Assembly: GCF_016801865.2 (NCBI RefSeq) | Contig: NC_068937.1 | Span: 4,365,940-4,429,939 of the forward strand | Direction: 5' to 3' | From: Culex pipiens pallens | Taxonomy: Eukaryota > Arthropoda > Insecta > Diptera > Culicidae | Length of the DNA stretch: 64,000 nucleotides | Part shown: positions 1 through 10,488 of the stretch, piece after piece | Layout: every line of letters begins with the position of its first letter | Numbering within the stretch: position 1 is the stretch's first letter | Made by a program: the position numbers and the translations under genes | The notes under the pieces: model-generated | Told to the model about the DNA's origin: nothing | The model's database searches: none | What the model saw: the letters and a program-made list of their open reading frames with translations, nothing else

Positions 1-1650
1 ATTTCATGATTTCATAAATTCTATTCATGATTTCATAAATGATTGAATTCGAAGCACGATTTCATGATTTCATAAATTCGATTCATGATTTCATGAATTC
101 GATTCATGATATCATAAACTCGATTCATGATTTTATGAACTCGATTCATGATTTCATGAATGATTAAATTCGATGCACGATTTCATGAATTCGAATCATG
201 ATTTCATGAATGATTGAATTCGATGCATGATTTCATGAATTCGATTCATGATTTCATGAACTCGATTCATGATTTGGATTCATGATTTCATGAACTCGAT
301 TCATGATTTTATGAACTCAATACATGATTTCATGAAATCGATTCATGATTTGATGAATTTCCTTCACGATTTTATGAGTTCGTAAATTTGATTCACAATT
401 TCATAATTTAATGAATTTGATTAACGATTTCATAAATTCGATTCATGATTTCATGAATGATTGAATTCGATGCAAGGTTTCATGATTTCATGAATGAATG
501 AATTCGATGAACGATTTCATGAATTCAATTCATGATTTCATAAATTCGATTAATGATTTCATAATTTCGATTCATGATTTCATGAATGATTGAATTCGAT
601 GCACGATTTCATGAATTCGAATCATGATTTCATGAATGTTTGAATTCGATGCATGATTTCATGAATTAGATTCATGATTTCATGAACTCGATTCATGATT
701 TTATGAACTCGACTCATGATTTGGATTCATGATTTCATGAACTCGATTCATGATTGTATGAACTCAATACGTGATTACATGAAATCGATTCATGATTCCT
801 TCATGATTTGATGAGTTCGTAAATTTGATTCACAATTTCATGATTTCATGAATTCGATTCATGATTTTATGAACTCGATTCATGAATTGGATTCATGATT
901 TCATGAACTCGATTCATGATTTCATAAATTCGATTTATGATTTCATGAACTCGATTCATGATTTGATGAATTTCCTTCACGATTTGATGAGCACGTGAAT
1001 TTGATTCACAATTTCATGATTTCATGAATTTGATTAACGATTTCATAAATTCGATTCATGATTTCATGAATGATTGAATTCGATGCAAGGTTTCATGATT
1101 TCATGAATGAATGAATTCGATGAACGATTTCATGAATTCAATTCATGATTTCATAAATTCGATTAATGATTTCATAATTCCGATTCATGATTTCATGAAT
1201 GATTGAATTCGATGCACGATTTCATGAATTCGAATCATGATTTCATGAATGTTTGAATTCGATGCACGATTTCATGATTTCATGAATTCGATTCATGATT
1301 TCATGAATGTTTGAATTCGATGCACGATTTCATGATTTCATAAATTCTATTCATGATTTCATGAATAATTGAATTCGATGCACGATTTCATGATTTCATG
1401 AATTCGATTCATGATTTCATAAATTCGATTTATGATTTCATGAACTCGATTCATGATTTCATGAACTCGATTCATGATTTGATGAGTTTCCTTCACGATT
1501 TGATGAGCACGTGAACTTGATTCACAATTTCATGATTTCATGAATTTTATTCACGATTTCATAAATTAGATTCATGATTGCATATACTCGGTTCATGATT
1601 TCGTGAATTTGGTTCATGATTTCATGAAACTAGACCATGAAATCATTAAA
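1..1650. repeat. Degenerate 21-bp-type AT-rich satellite with a 613-bp higher-order period
   Basis: The stretch is built from variants of CGATTCATGATTTCATGAAC, in units of about 20 to 22 bases. Some units are truncated or replaced by a GATTGAATTCGATGCA variant. The block starting at the GATTAACGATTTCATAAATT unit near 419 recurs near 1032, and CGATGCAAGG occurs at 468 and 1081, giving a constant offset of 613 bases. Many units are themselves near-palindromic (TTCATGAA). The array runs off the left edge and stops near 1650. No coding potential is visible. Confidence 0.9.
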
Positions 1651-2576
1651 TGCTGTCCTGCATTTCGTTGTGTTCAACAGTCTTGCCGAGCCTCACATAT
1701 TTGAAATTCGATCACTTTCTTCTTGGCCGCCACCGTCGTCACGGTAGTCGTTCCCGCAACTTTCAACACTGACTGAACAAGTTGGAATTATGAAATTAAT
1801 TTTTCCTCGAATCCTGGGTGTCATTATATCCACCCTCCTCCTTGAAGTTCTATTTTCTAATTCTACCTTTTTAGTTAGAAGTTGATTTCTTGTTTTGTCT
1901 TTTCTGTCTGACTCTATTTTTTTTTCTAAAGAGAGGGAACAAGTAACAAGTAGTCAATACACGACTATTTAAGGGGCAAGGAGACAAATTGAAGCCCGTT
2001 ATCTATAATTAAAAGAAGGGAAAGCGGCTTCCCCGTCCTAAAAAACCGTCCTCCTTAAGGAGTTTTAATTAATAGCTTCAATTTCACCGCGCGACAACAA
2101 CTGGGAAGTTGTTGGTGCGTTCGTTTGATCGCGGCGCGCGCGCGCCTTCAATTTCTGTTTGAAGTTTTGCCGACTTGACAGTGTCATCAAAGTCGGCGGC
2201 GCTGTCAATCATCGACGCTCGCTGGATTTGCAACCAGGATCTTTGTAGAAGTGAGCAAGTTAGAGAGAGGGGATAATAATAATCAAAATCTGTAAGCCTT
2301 CCCGAAGAGCGGATTTGATTTGAAGGGCGGTGACCTACATCAATCAGTTGAGCGTGAGCTGAGCTTGACGTGGATACTTGACGGTTAAGAAACTACCCTT
2401 TTAGAAGAGAGGATCTAAAGGAAATTAGCTCTCCGTTTTGACAGGTTTCATGATTTTCCGGATGCAACAAATTTCACGTCAGAAATGAACATTTTCTTGA
2501 TAGGGGATCGACAAATCTAAAAAAAAAATGTTGTGTAAAATTTTATGTATTCGTTTCACTAAGTTATTAATTTTAT
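1651..2576. other. Single-copy-looking non-coding DNA with a CpG-rich patch
   Basis: This stretch lacks the low-complexity look of its flanks and is more GC-rich. It includes an alternating GCGCGCGCGC patch near 2132-2147 and a purine-rich stretch near 2250-2280. I see no long open frame and no repeat shared with the rest of the window. It could be intronic or intergenic regulatory DNA; nothing in it identifies a gene. Confidence 0.5.
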
Positions 2577-2612
2577 ACTCATTCTTGAATTTTCTTGGTT
2601 CATTCGTGACTC
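2577..2612. repeat. Left remnant of the pyrimidine-rich minisatellite
   Basis: ATTCTTGAATTTTCTTGG-type units precede the first MITE. They match the T/C-rich minisatellite that resumes at 3061, so the MITE at 2613 lies at or inside the array's left edge. Confidence 0.55.
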
Positions 2613-3060
2613 CCCGAGCAGACGGAAATAACTTGGGAATAACATTTTTTGATATTTGAAAATACTAGGCCAATAACATTTTTTGTTATTTATAACAATA
2701 TTTGTTATTCGTCGTTATGATTTTTTTGTTATTTGATTGTTATTGTAATAACAGACTAATAACATTTTTATGTTATGCCTCGAACAAATCTTTGTTATTA
2801 TTTTTTGTTATTTTAACAACTAATCCGATCATCTCAATAACAGTTGGAGGTATTCTTCCATAACAAAAAATGTTATTCCCAAGTTGATTTGGCTTTCATC
2901 CAATATCGGACCAATAACAAATTTTGTTATGATAACATAAACTGTTATTAAACTCTTATGCAAAAATGGATTTTACAGGAATAATCCATAACACTTTTTG
3001 TTATTTTAACAGTATTTGTTATTGAAATAGCATGAATTTTGTTATAACCGTCTGCCCGGG
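2613..3060. mobile_element. MITE-A copy 1 (CCCGRGCAGACGG termini, 2-bp target duplication TC)
   Basis: The 448-base non-coding element begins CCCGAGCAGACGG and ends with the inverse, CCGTCTGCCCGGG. It is flanked by TC on both sides (2611-2612 and 3061-3062). The interior is a dense series of ATAACA and TGTTAT words in both orientations. Similar elements occur six more times in the window. There is no transposase, so it is non-autonomous. A 2-bp duplication of varying sequence is unlike the fixed TA of Tc1/mariner. An ISL2EU-like origin is possible but untested. Confidence 0.85.
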
Positions 3061-3303
3061 TCTTTAGTTTCTATTTTTCGGCTCTTTCTTGACTCGTTTT
3101 TACTCGCTTTTAACTCTTTCTGGCCACTTTCTTGGCATTTTCTCTTTCTCGACACATTCTGCGCTCTTTTTTGACCCTTTAAGGTATTTTTTTTCTTGAT
3201 TTCTGTTTGACTGTTTTTTTGTATTCCTGTTTTTTTGTGCTAAGTTATTTTTTTTCAGGCTCTTTTTTACTCTTTCTTGACATTTTATTGGTCTTTGTTT
3301 CTT
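3061..3303. repeat. Pyrimidine-rich minisatellite, second segment
   Basis: Degenerate units of about 10 to 12 bases around CTCTTTCTTGACT make one strand almost purely T and C. The same sequence type continues after each inserted element (3721-4319 and 5247-5450), so the four pieces are one interrupted array. Confidence 0.75.
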
Positions 3304-3720
3304 CCCGAGCAGACGGAAATAACTTGGGAATAACATTTTTTGATATTTGAAAATACTAGGCCAATAACATTTTATGTTATTTCTAACAAGTTTGTTATTC
3401 GCAGTTATGATTTTTTTTGTTATTGGATTGTTATTGTAATAACAGACTAATAACATTTTAAGTTATTCTTCGAACAAATCTTTGTTATTATAACCAATAA
3501 CAGTTGGAGTTATTTTTCCATAACAAAAAATGTTATTCCAAAGTTGTTTTGGCTTTCAACCAATATCAGACCAATAACAAATTTTGTTATGATAACATAA
3601 ACTGTTATTAAACTCTTATGCAAAAATGGATTTTGCAAGAATATTCCATAACACTTTTTGTTATTTTTACAGTATTTGTTACTGAAATGGCATGAATTTT
3701 GTTATTACCGTCTGCCTGGG
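3304..3720. mobile_element. MITE-A copy 2 (target duplication TT)
   Basis: The 417-base relative of the element at 2613 is in the same orientation. It begins CCCGAGCAGACGG and ends CCGTCTGCCTGGG (one mismatch), flanked by TT at 3302-3303 and 3721-3722. It is inserted in the pyrimidine-rich minisatellite. It is shorter than copy 1 because of internal losses around 3490. Open frames across it are fortuitous. Confidence 0.85.
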
Positions 3721-4319
3721 TTGACCATTAACTCTTCATCGCTCTTTCTTTGCTTATTTTTACTCTTTTCGGGCACTTTTCTGACTCTCTCTTTTGACTA
3801 TTTTTTTGGTCGTTTCTTGACTGTTTAGGGGTCTTTTTAACTTTTTTGCTCCCTCTTTACTTTTTTTTTACTGTTCGTGGACTCTCTCTTGGTCTTTTCT
3901 TAACGAATCTTTTACACTGTTTCTGGAATTAATTTTTTTCCATTTCAAACTCTTTTTGGACTCTTTTTTTTTAACTGTTTCAGGACTATTTCTTGACTAT
4001 TTTTAAACCATTCTGGACTTTAGTTTATTGACACAATCTTGACTCTTTCTCAGTCATTTCTTGACTAATTTAGGGCTCTTTCTTGACTCTTTCTTGGCCC
4101 TTTTTGGACACTTCCTGGACTATTTTTAGACTCTTTCTGGACTTTTGCTTAAAACATTCTTGACTCTTTCTCAGCCATTTCTAGACTATTTTTTGGATCT
4201 TTCTTAACTCTTTTTTGACTGTTTCTTGATTCTTTCTTGGTATTTTCTTCACTCTTTCTTGTTCATTTCTTGTCTCTTTTTGGGAACTTTCTAGACACTT
4301 TTAACACTCTACTACTTCT
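3721..4319. repeat. Pyrimidine-rich minisatellite, main segment
   Basis: About 600 bases of diverged units of the type GACTCTTTCTTGACTCTTT, with spacings of 10 to 13 bases and frequent GGAC/TGAC variants. The strong strand asymmetry (T and C on the plus strand) could favour triplex or unwound DNA. No gene is visible. Confidence 0.8.
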
Positions 4320-5246
4320 GAGCAACTCTCTACGAAATCGGCTGATTTCGACCATTTTTATTTTTTGTATTTTTTCATTGAGCCAAATCAATTTGGTGTC
4401 TTGGGCAAAGTTCAAGGTATTGTTGAGGAATATTGAGAAAAAAAGGTACACGTATAAAAAGTTGCAGAATTTTTAATCAACTTTTTTTCACAAAAACTCA
4501 ATTTCCCAAAATACGTATTTTTTTATTTTCGAGATTTTTTTATATGTTTAAGGGGACAAAAACCCGCAAATTGTGAGCCATAATTTTTTAATGTAAAATT
4601 GAATTTGCAATCGAAGAGCACTTTACAGATTTTTTGATAAAAAGGCTCCGTTTTCAAGATACAGCCACCAAAAGTTAGATTTTAGCGAAATATTTTCAGT
4701 TTTTCGATTTTTTAAAATAGTGACCAATGACCAATTTCTAAACATTTTTTTTAAAGGTTCAGAAAATTTGCTATAAAATTGTTTAAGAAACATTGAAGAT
4801 TGGTCCGACTTTCAATGTTAATACATGAAACATTCGTGATTTTTTTTTACGTTTTTGGGGGGGGTTTTATCCTTTAAAACATATAAAAAAATCTCGAAAA
4901 TCAAAAGATACATTTTTTGGGAAATTGATTTTTTGTGAAAAAAAATGATAAAAAAATCTGCAATTTTTTTCTTCCGTGTACCTATTTTTTTCTCAATAGC
5001 CCTCAACAATACCTACAACTTTGCCGAAGACACCAAATCGATCAGAAAATTCACTCAAAAGTTACAGCTGTTTGAATATTTACGTACCATTTTTGTATGG
5101 ACAGCTGCCAAAATTGTATGGAGGCTTATATGGGTGAACCAATGACAATAAAAAGCTTCTTTGGTCATAGGGAAGGCCCCCACAAAGTTTGAGCCAAATC
5201 AAAAATACAGATAAAATCCATTTCCGGTTTTGGTAGAGAATTGCTC
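4320..5246. mobile_element. Long-armed foldback element, copy 1 (GAGCAAYTCTC termini, target duplication TTCT)
   Basis: The element starts GAGCAACTCTC and ends with the inverse GAGAATTGCTC. Its flanks are TTCT at 4316-4319 and TTCT at 5247-5250, a clean 4-bp duplication. The two halves are inverted, diverged copies of each other. The core TTGGTGTCTTNGGCAAAGTT lies near 4391 on the plus strand and near 5020 on the minus strand. A related longer element lies at 58648-60348. It is non-coding and sits inside the pyrimidine-rich minisatellite. Confidence 0.8.
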
Positions 5247-5450
5247 TTCTCGACTTTTTCTTGACACATTCTTGACTCTTTGTTAGTATTTTCTGGACTC
5301 TTTCTTAATTTTTTTTTATTGTTTGTGGACTTTCTTTTAAGTCTCATTCTTGACTGTTTCTGAAATTTGGTGGTCTCTTTTATTGCCTCCTCCTGATTGT
5401 TTTGTATTAAAAAAAATGTCTTTTCGAGGATTGATATAATTTGTGTAAAA
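5247..5450. repeat. Pyrimidine-rich minisatellite, right segment
   Basis: CTTTTTCTTGACACATTCTTG-like units resume directly after the foldback and fade near 5450. This is the right end of the interrupted array that begins near 2577. Confidence 0.7.
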
Positions 5451-5824
5451 CTCAAGATTTAAAATATGATATTTTTAATTTATTGCTGTTCAGTTAGTTT
5501 TTAACTTTAATTCAAAAATTTAATAATAAATTTTTCAGTAAAATATTTGAAATTTGCTCGAGTTTGAATTAATTTAACAAATTGTTATTTTTAAACATTT
5601 TTTTAGAAGAACACGAATTCTAAAAATTCAAAAAAATCAAAAAAATTTATGAGTTAGTTTTGTCAAAAAAAAATAAAGAAATTAAAAAAAATAAGAATTT
5701 CAAAAAAGTTTTAAAATTTCAATTAATTTTAAAAGTTTTAAAATTTCAAAGAATTTTAAGAATTTTCTAAATTTAAAGAATTTTGAGAATTTTATAAAAA
5801 TCAAATTTTTATTATTTTTATATT
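5451..5824. repeat. AT-rich flank with a degenerate AATTTTAAG tract
   Basis: A block of about 68 bases at 5549-5616 (GCTCGAGTTTGAATTAATTT and surroundings) is closely similar to 7770-7837. In both places it is followed by AATTTTAAG-like units. Here these are highly diverged (5690-5820); at the other locus they form a long clean array. The pair looks like two copies of one larger repeat that carries the minisatellite. Confidence 0.65.
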
Positions 5825-5945
5825 GGAATTTTATGGCAATTCAAAATATTTTTAAACGAGCACAAACATGCTATACCTGATTAAGAATCCAGAAAACTGC
5901 ATTGTAGACTGTTTTCAGTTCTTTAGACTTCTATTTTCTCGGCTT
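5825..5945 (+). mobile_element. Fragment of the Harbinger-like MITE family
   Basis: About 120 bases resemble 27055-27175 of the MITE at 26807-27279. They share AACATGCTA followed by a diverged block and GTTTTCAG...AGACTTCTATTTTC. Neither terminus is present. It is an old internal relic. Confidence 0.6.
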
Positions 5946-6339
5946 TGGTCGAGGTCAAGTGAGAGTGGGGCAAAAAAAACAAAATTTATAATTTCAAGCC
6001 TGATTTTCGGAATTACGAAACAAAAAACATTGCATTGCATAAGAAAATTGCATATTTTCAATGAATTTAGAAAATGGATGAAGAATTTAAAAATTTGTAA
6101 TACAATGTTTTTAACAAAAAAAAAAAAAAATCCAAAAATAAGAAAAGGCTTCAAAAACTAATCAATTGCAATCGACAAAACCCAATTTATAGCTAACAGA
6201 ATGATTTCGCAAATTTTCGTCAATTCCTCGAAATGCTTGATTCAAAAGCTTCAATAGCCTGTAATGATTTAGGCGTGTTGATAAAAAGTTTGACCTACCA
6301 TAAAAAAGCAGATTGCAACGTTGTTGCTTATCTTCTGAA
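5946..6339. other. AT-rich non-coding DNA
   Basis: No gene and no clear repeat is seen. It contains a short A run at 6117-6130 and leads into the left arm of the following foldback. Confidence 0.4.
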
Positions 6340-7017
6340 TCCATTACACAGTTCAACAAAAAATCAAATGTTTCTTGTCTCTGAGACGAGAATATGTATT
6401 CATAGTAGATTTTTGCCTGCTGAATCCGAATCCGGGTCCAGAATTGCTCCAAATGGTCCCAATGTTGAGATACACCCGTTTGAAATGTTAGTTTAGGCCA
6501 AAATTAGCTACTTTGTCGACTATTTTACAAAAGAACTATTGAATAAACAAATAAACCAATACATGTTTCTTAAAGTTCACGTTCTCCCCTTTCTGAAACA
6601 CCCCTGGTTTTTAAAATTTGATTGTTTCTACGCATATTTATAGCCATTTCAAAATTAGAATTTGACTTGCATGCAAGTTGGAAAAACTTGAATGAGAACC
6701 AACTGAAAATATAATTTTAAAATGGCTATAAATATGCGTAGAAACAATCAAATTATAAAAACCAGGGGTGTTTCAGAAAGGGGAAAACGTGAACTTTAAG
6801 ATACATGTATTGGTTTATTTGTTTATTCAATAGTTCTTTTGTAAAATAGTCGACAAAGTAGCTAATTTTGGCCTAAACTAACATTTCAAACGGGTGTATC
6901 TCAAAATTGGGACCATTTGGAGCAATTCTGGACCCGGATTCGGATTCAGCAGGCAAAAATCTACTAGGAACACATATACTCGTCTCAGAGACAAAATCTT
7001 GTTGGACTGTGTTATCA
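6340..7017. mobile_element. Large foldback (inverted repeat with arms of about 310 bases)
   Basis: The left arm (about 6340-6660) and right arm (about 6710-7017) are reverse complements with few mismatches. One example is CAGCAGGCAAAAATCTACTA near 6950 against its inverse near 6405. Only about 50 bases separate the arms. Outward the match decays near the ACTGTGT words at 6345 and 7008. It has no open frame of its own; frames read across the arms are fortuitous. The transcript would fold into a long double-stranded RNA. Confidence 0.85.
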
Positions 7018-7390
7018 GTACACGCGAATGTGCCAATATTCGATTTCCGCTTTTGGAAGCCCCAAAAAAACTGATGGAATTTTCCATCAGACGACTACTG
7101 AATTAAACTAAGCTTAAAAGTAGTGTTTTGTAGCTTAAATGGTACACCTCCACCTGTTCACACTGACTCACAAAGCTGTCATTTGGAAAGTTTCCACTTT
7201 TGTAGCTCTTCGATGAGCATTTTATCGCCAACAACCAAACAATGTGATTGCATCGTAAAAATGATGCACCACAAAGCAGAAAAAAAACCCGGGCAGTAAA
7301 ATTTACGAGTTCCACGTGTGGAACTATCAGCACATTCACAGAAATAATTTTTCATAAAATGTAAAAAAAAATCTGTCAAAAAAAATTTCT
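7018..7390. other. Non-coding spacer, possible SINE body
   Basis: Moderately complex DNA with a short perfect palindrome GTTCCACGTGTGGAAC at 7308-7323. It lies downstream, on the minus strand, of the tRNA-like sequence at 7391-7459, so part may be SINE body. I could not define its end. Confidence 0.35.
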
Positions 7391-7459
7391 TCACGCTGAG
7401 ATTCGATCCCACGCCCTGCGCGTGCAAACCTGCCCGCTACCAACTGCGCCACGGCCGAC
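7391..7459 (-). mobile_element. tRNA-like sequence, probable SINE head
   Basis: On the minus strand an A-box-like GTGGCGCAGTTGGTAGCG is followed about 30 bases later by a B-box-like GGGATCGAATCTC, the internal RNA polymerase III promoter spacing. The anticodon position could read TGC, as in tRNA-Ala. The acceptor and anticodon stems do not pair, so it is not a working tRNA gene. It is most likely the head of a tRNA-derived SINE or a decayed tRNA copy. Confidence 0.55.
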
Positions 7460-7769
7460 CCAACTCGGTCGCGCGCATTTCACACGTCACATTACATCGT
7501 TCGAGCCACTTTACGCCGGTAAGGCACAATGGCGCACCGTCATAAATCACCATTTCCTAGGAAAATGCAGCATCCTACAACTTCGTAATAGAGCTAGCTT
7601 TTCCTGCGAACTTTGCGTTCCACACAAAGCCCCGGGTGTGCGACGTGGGCGAGATCCGACGCAACTCTGGGGTCTTCTTATCTCCGCCGTGAGGGGAAAG
7701 TGATAGTGTTGTAAATCCGACAAGGCTCTGGAGCGGAGTTTTTTTGTCTTTCTTTCGAAGGAATGGATT
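7460..7769. other. GC-richer single-copy-looking stretch
   Basis: Higher-complexity DNA with CpGs upstream (minus sense) of the tRNA-like head. Two overlapping open frames on opposite strands are short and without recognisable domains. I call no gene. Confidence 0.35.
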
Positions 7770-7974
7770 GAAGTTTGCTCGAGTTTGAAATAATTTAACA
7801 AATTATTATGTTTAAACGTTTTAATAAAAGAACGAAAATCCAAGAAAATTTAAAAATATATAATTTTAAGAATTTTCAGATTGTTAAGAATTTACGAATT
7901 TTAATTTTTTTAAACATTTTAAGAATTTAAAATAATATTCAGCGCTGTAATTTATTTAAGAATTTCAAAATTCA
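7770..7974. repeat. Repeated flank leading into the AATTTTAAG array
   Basis: Positions 7770-7837 match 5549-5616 closely (GTTTGCTCGAGTTTGAAATA and surroundings). The sequence then grades into AATTTTAAG-like units. The shared flank suggests array and flank form one repeat unit. Confidence 0.65.
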
Positions 7975-9022
7975 TATGAATTTTAAGAATATTAAGAATT
8001 TTAAAAATTTTAAGAATTTTATGAGTTTTAAGAATTTTAAGAATTTTGAGTATTTTAAGAATTTTAAGAATTTTAAGAATTTTAAGAATTTTAAGAATTT
8101 TAAGAATTTTAAGAATTTTAAGAATTTTAAGAATTTTAAGATTTTTAAGAATTTTAAGAATTTTAAAATTTTTAAGAATTTAAAGAATTTTAAGAATTTT
8201 AAGAAGTTTAAGAATTTGAAGAATTTGAAGAATTTGAAGAATTTTAAGAATTTGAAGAATTTTAAGAATTTTAAGAATTTTAAGAATTTTAAGAATTTTA
8301 ATAATTTTAATAATTTTAATAATTTTAAGAATTTTAAGAATTTTAAGAATTTTAAGAATTTTAAGAATTTTAAGAATTTTAAGAATTTTAAGAATTTTAA
8401 AAATTTTAAGAATTTTAAGAATTTTAAGAATTTTAAGAATTTTAAGAATTTTAAAAGTTTTAAGAGTTTTAAGAATTTTAAGAATTTTAAGAATTTTAAG
8501 AATTTTAAGAATTTTAAGAATTTTAAGAATTTTAAGAGTTTTAAGAATTTTAAGAATTTTAAGAATTTAAAGAATTTAAAGAATTTTAAGAATTTTAAGA
8601 ATTTAAATATCAAGAATTTAAAGAATTTGAAAAATTTCAAGAATTTTAAAAATTTTAAAAATTTTAAGAATTTTAAGAATTTTAAGAATTTTAAGAATTT
8701 TAAGAATTTTAAGAATTTTAAGAATTTTATAAATTTTAAGAATTTTAAGAATTTTAAAAATTTTAAGAATTTTAAGAATTTTAAGAATTTTAAGAATTTT
8801 AAGAATTTTAAGAATTTTAAGAATTTTAAGAATTTTAAGAATTTTAAGAATTTTAAGAATTTTAAGAATTTTAAGAATTTTAAGAATTTTAAGAATTTTA
8901 AGAATTTTAAGAATTTTAAGAATTTTAAGAATTTTAAGAATTTTAAGAATTTTAAGAATTTCAAAAATTTTAAGAATTTTAAGATTTTTAAGAATGTGAA
9001 CAATTTTAAGAATTTTAGGAAC
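7975..9022. repeat. (AATTTTAAG)n minisatellite
   Basis: About 1.05 kb of near-perfect 9-bp units with scattered variants (AATTTGAAG, AATTTTAAT, AATTTTAAA, AATTTTGAG), some locally clustered. Variant clusters such as three AATTTTAAT in a row near 8300 point to local duplication. Because 9 is a multiple of 3, every frame without a stop codon stays open; the long Phe-Lys-Asn and Phe-Leu-Lys frames are artefacts. Confidence 0.97.
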
Positions 9023-9698
9023 CTAAAATTTACGGCCGGCTACGAAATTATTAGCTATTTATCAAAATTTCAGAAGTGGAACGCCCCAAGGTTAATGTTC
9101 TCAGCACTTTTAAGTGCCCTGCTTCTAACGCGTTACACAACACAATTCCCGGGACACCCGGGAAGACAAAAACAGCCAGTCGGTGCACCAAGTCGTAAAT
9201 ATTGTTGCATCAAAATGCCACCGGAGCTTTTTTCCCCGGTAAAAGAGCATCAACACGCGGTTTTTTGTTACAGTACACTTCAGTCTCAACATCGTAAAAA
9301 CTTAAGGGCTTTTTCTTCGATTATGACGTACTTTTACTATCGAGCGAAAATTTTTTTTGTTGGTAAATAAAACGAGCCAACACGTGATTCTCTGACACTG
9401 CTGAGGTGACAGCTTGGAAACTTGAGAACGTGATCATAATCTTATGTTCTGTTCAGCAGACGCTGGAAAGTGAAAACAACTAGTCGTGAACTGTAAATAA
9501 AAAGTTGAACAAACTGGAAATTCCAACCATTTGCACCGATTACGAAAGGTTATCTGAGAGGAAAGTAAAAGTTTTAAATAATATTGAAAATAACAGAACT
9601 TAATTTTCTAATTAAGATCCGATCGACTTAAACCAATCCAATAAAGTAATTATCACATCACTTCGTGCAGCACAAATTGACACACTCTTGAAACATCA
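9023..9698. other. Single-copy-looking non-coding DNA
   Basis: Normal complexity with short GC-rich patches (CCCGGGACACCCGGG near 9149). The open frame entering from the array continues to about 9370 but has no recognisable domain beyond the repeat. No gene is called. Confidence 0.4.
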
Positions 9699-10200
9699 TT
9701 AATTAAAAAAGAAACAGCTTTTCAGAAACCAATCAATCGGTCCCATTATCGCCTTTCTGCCCACTAAGACGAGAACAAACACAACAGTTCGCTCACTCTC
9801 TTGCTTTGTCTCGAAAAGGTGGCAAAAATTTTCATTCACAAAAATAAATCCCTTTCCACCATTCAGCGGTGGAGTTATCTTCGATCTCGCACACATACTA
9901 TCGTTTTTTGGAGAGCTTCAGACGGTAAATATGGACGCACACACACACACACAAATCGGTCTCGAGTGGGTTTATCAATGGATCACATTGTGTGAAGAAG
10001 GTTTGTGTGTGTGTGTGCGGTTGTTCACCGTACTATCTCACTGATATCAGCTAGCACATCCTAGACTACAATGTGTGAATACACCCGATAAGAGGGTTTC
10101 TGCGAATTCCGAGAAGATTTAACCACACTTTCATACGGATTTTGGTCCTCTGGTGCTCCAACAGCTCTGGAATCGAAAAGCTGGAGGATCCAACACACCT
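9699..10200. other. Single-copy-looking DNA with paired CA and GT microsatellites
   Basis: An (AC)n run near 9938-9952 and a (GT)n run near 10003-10016 lie about 50 bases apart and could pair as a hairpin. The surroundings are of normal complexity. This resembles dipteran regulatory or intronic DNA, but no promoter motif is decisive. Confidence 0.4.
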
Positions 10201-10393
10201 AGTAAAGTTAATTATAATTGGTTTTATAAACAGAAAACATTTTTTTTTTTTTCATTTTTGCTGAAATATTGGCAAAAAAAGTGAATAGTAGAAACGGTTT
10301 TTCAACTGTTCTTCATAATTTGTATGGGGTGTGGCAACATTGTACGGAGTTTTGTATAATAATGTATAAGCGGTTATCCTTTCCACTTGGCAA
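10201..10393. other. AT-rich spacer
   Basis: Contains a T run at 10240-10252 and no gene. It directly precedes the tRNA-like sequence. Confidence 0.4.
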
Positions 10394-10468
10394 CGTTTCC
10401 GATAACCGAGCGGGCTAGGGCGCGAGACCTCTTTGTGAGTACTAGGTTTAAATCCCATCGGTAGCAAC
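10394..10468 (+). mobile_element. tRNA-Leu/Ser-like sequence followed by poly-T, probable SINE or tRNA relic
   Basis: An A-box-like ACCGAGCGGGCTAGGGCGC and a B-box-like AGGTTTAAATCCC are properly spaced on the plus strand. A T-rich run at 10470-10488 follows, as a pol III terminator would. The A-box resembles class II tRNAs (Leu, Ser). The outer CCGAT and ATCGG could pair as a partial acceptor stem. The B-box departs from consensus (TTTAAA for TTCGAA), so I treat it as a SINE or pseudogene. Confidence 0.5.
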
Positions 10469-10488
10469 ATTTTTTTTTTTTTTTTTTT

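Noticed and set aside
3100..3456. 118-codon Lys/Asn-rich minus-strand frame
   Set aside because: It crosses a MITE boundary into a pyrimidine-rich minisatellite, so it joins two unrelated sequences.
7391..7459. Functional tRNA-Ala gene
   Set aside because: A and B boxes are present, but the acceptor and anticodon stems do not pair.
7972..9370. Open frames of 343 and 464 codons rich in Phe, Lys, Asn and Leu
   Set aside because: They translate the 9-bp AATTTTAAG array on both strands. A 9-bp unit without a stop codon keeps every frame open; there is no independent coding signal.
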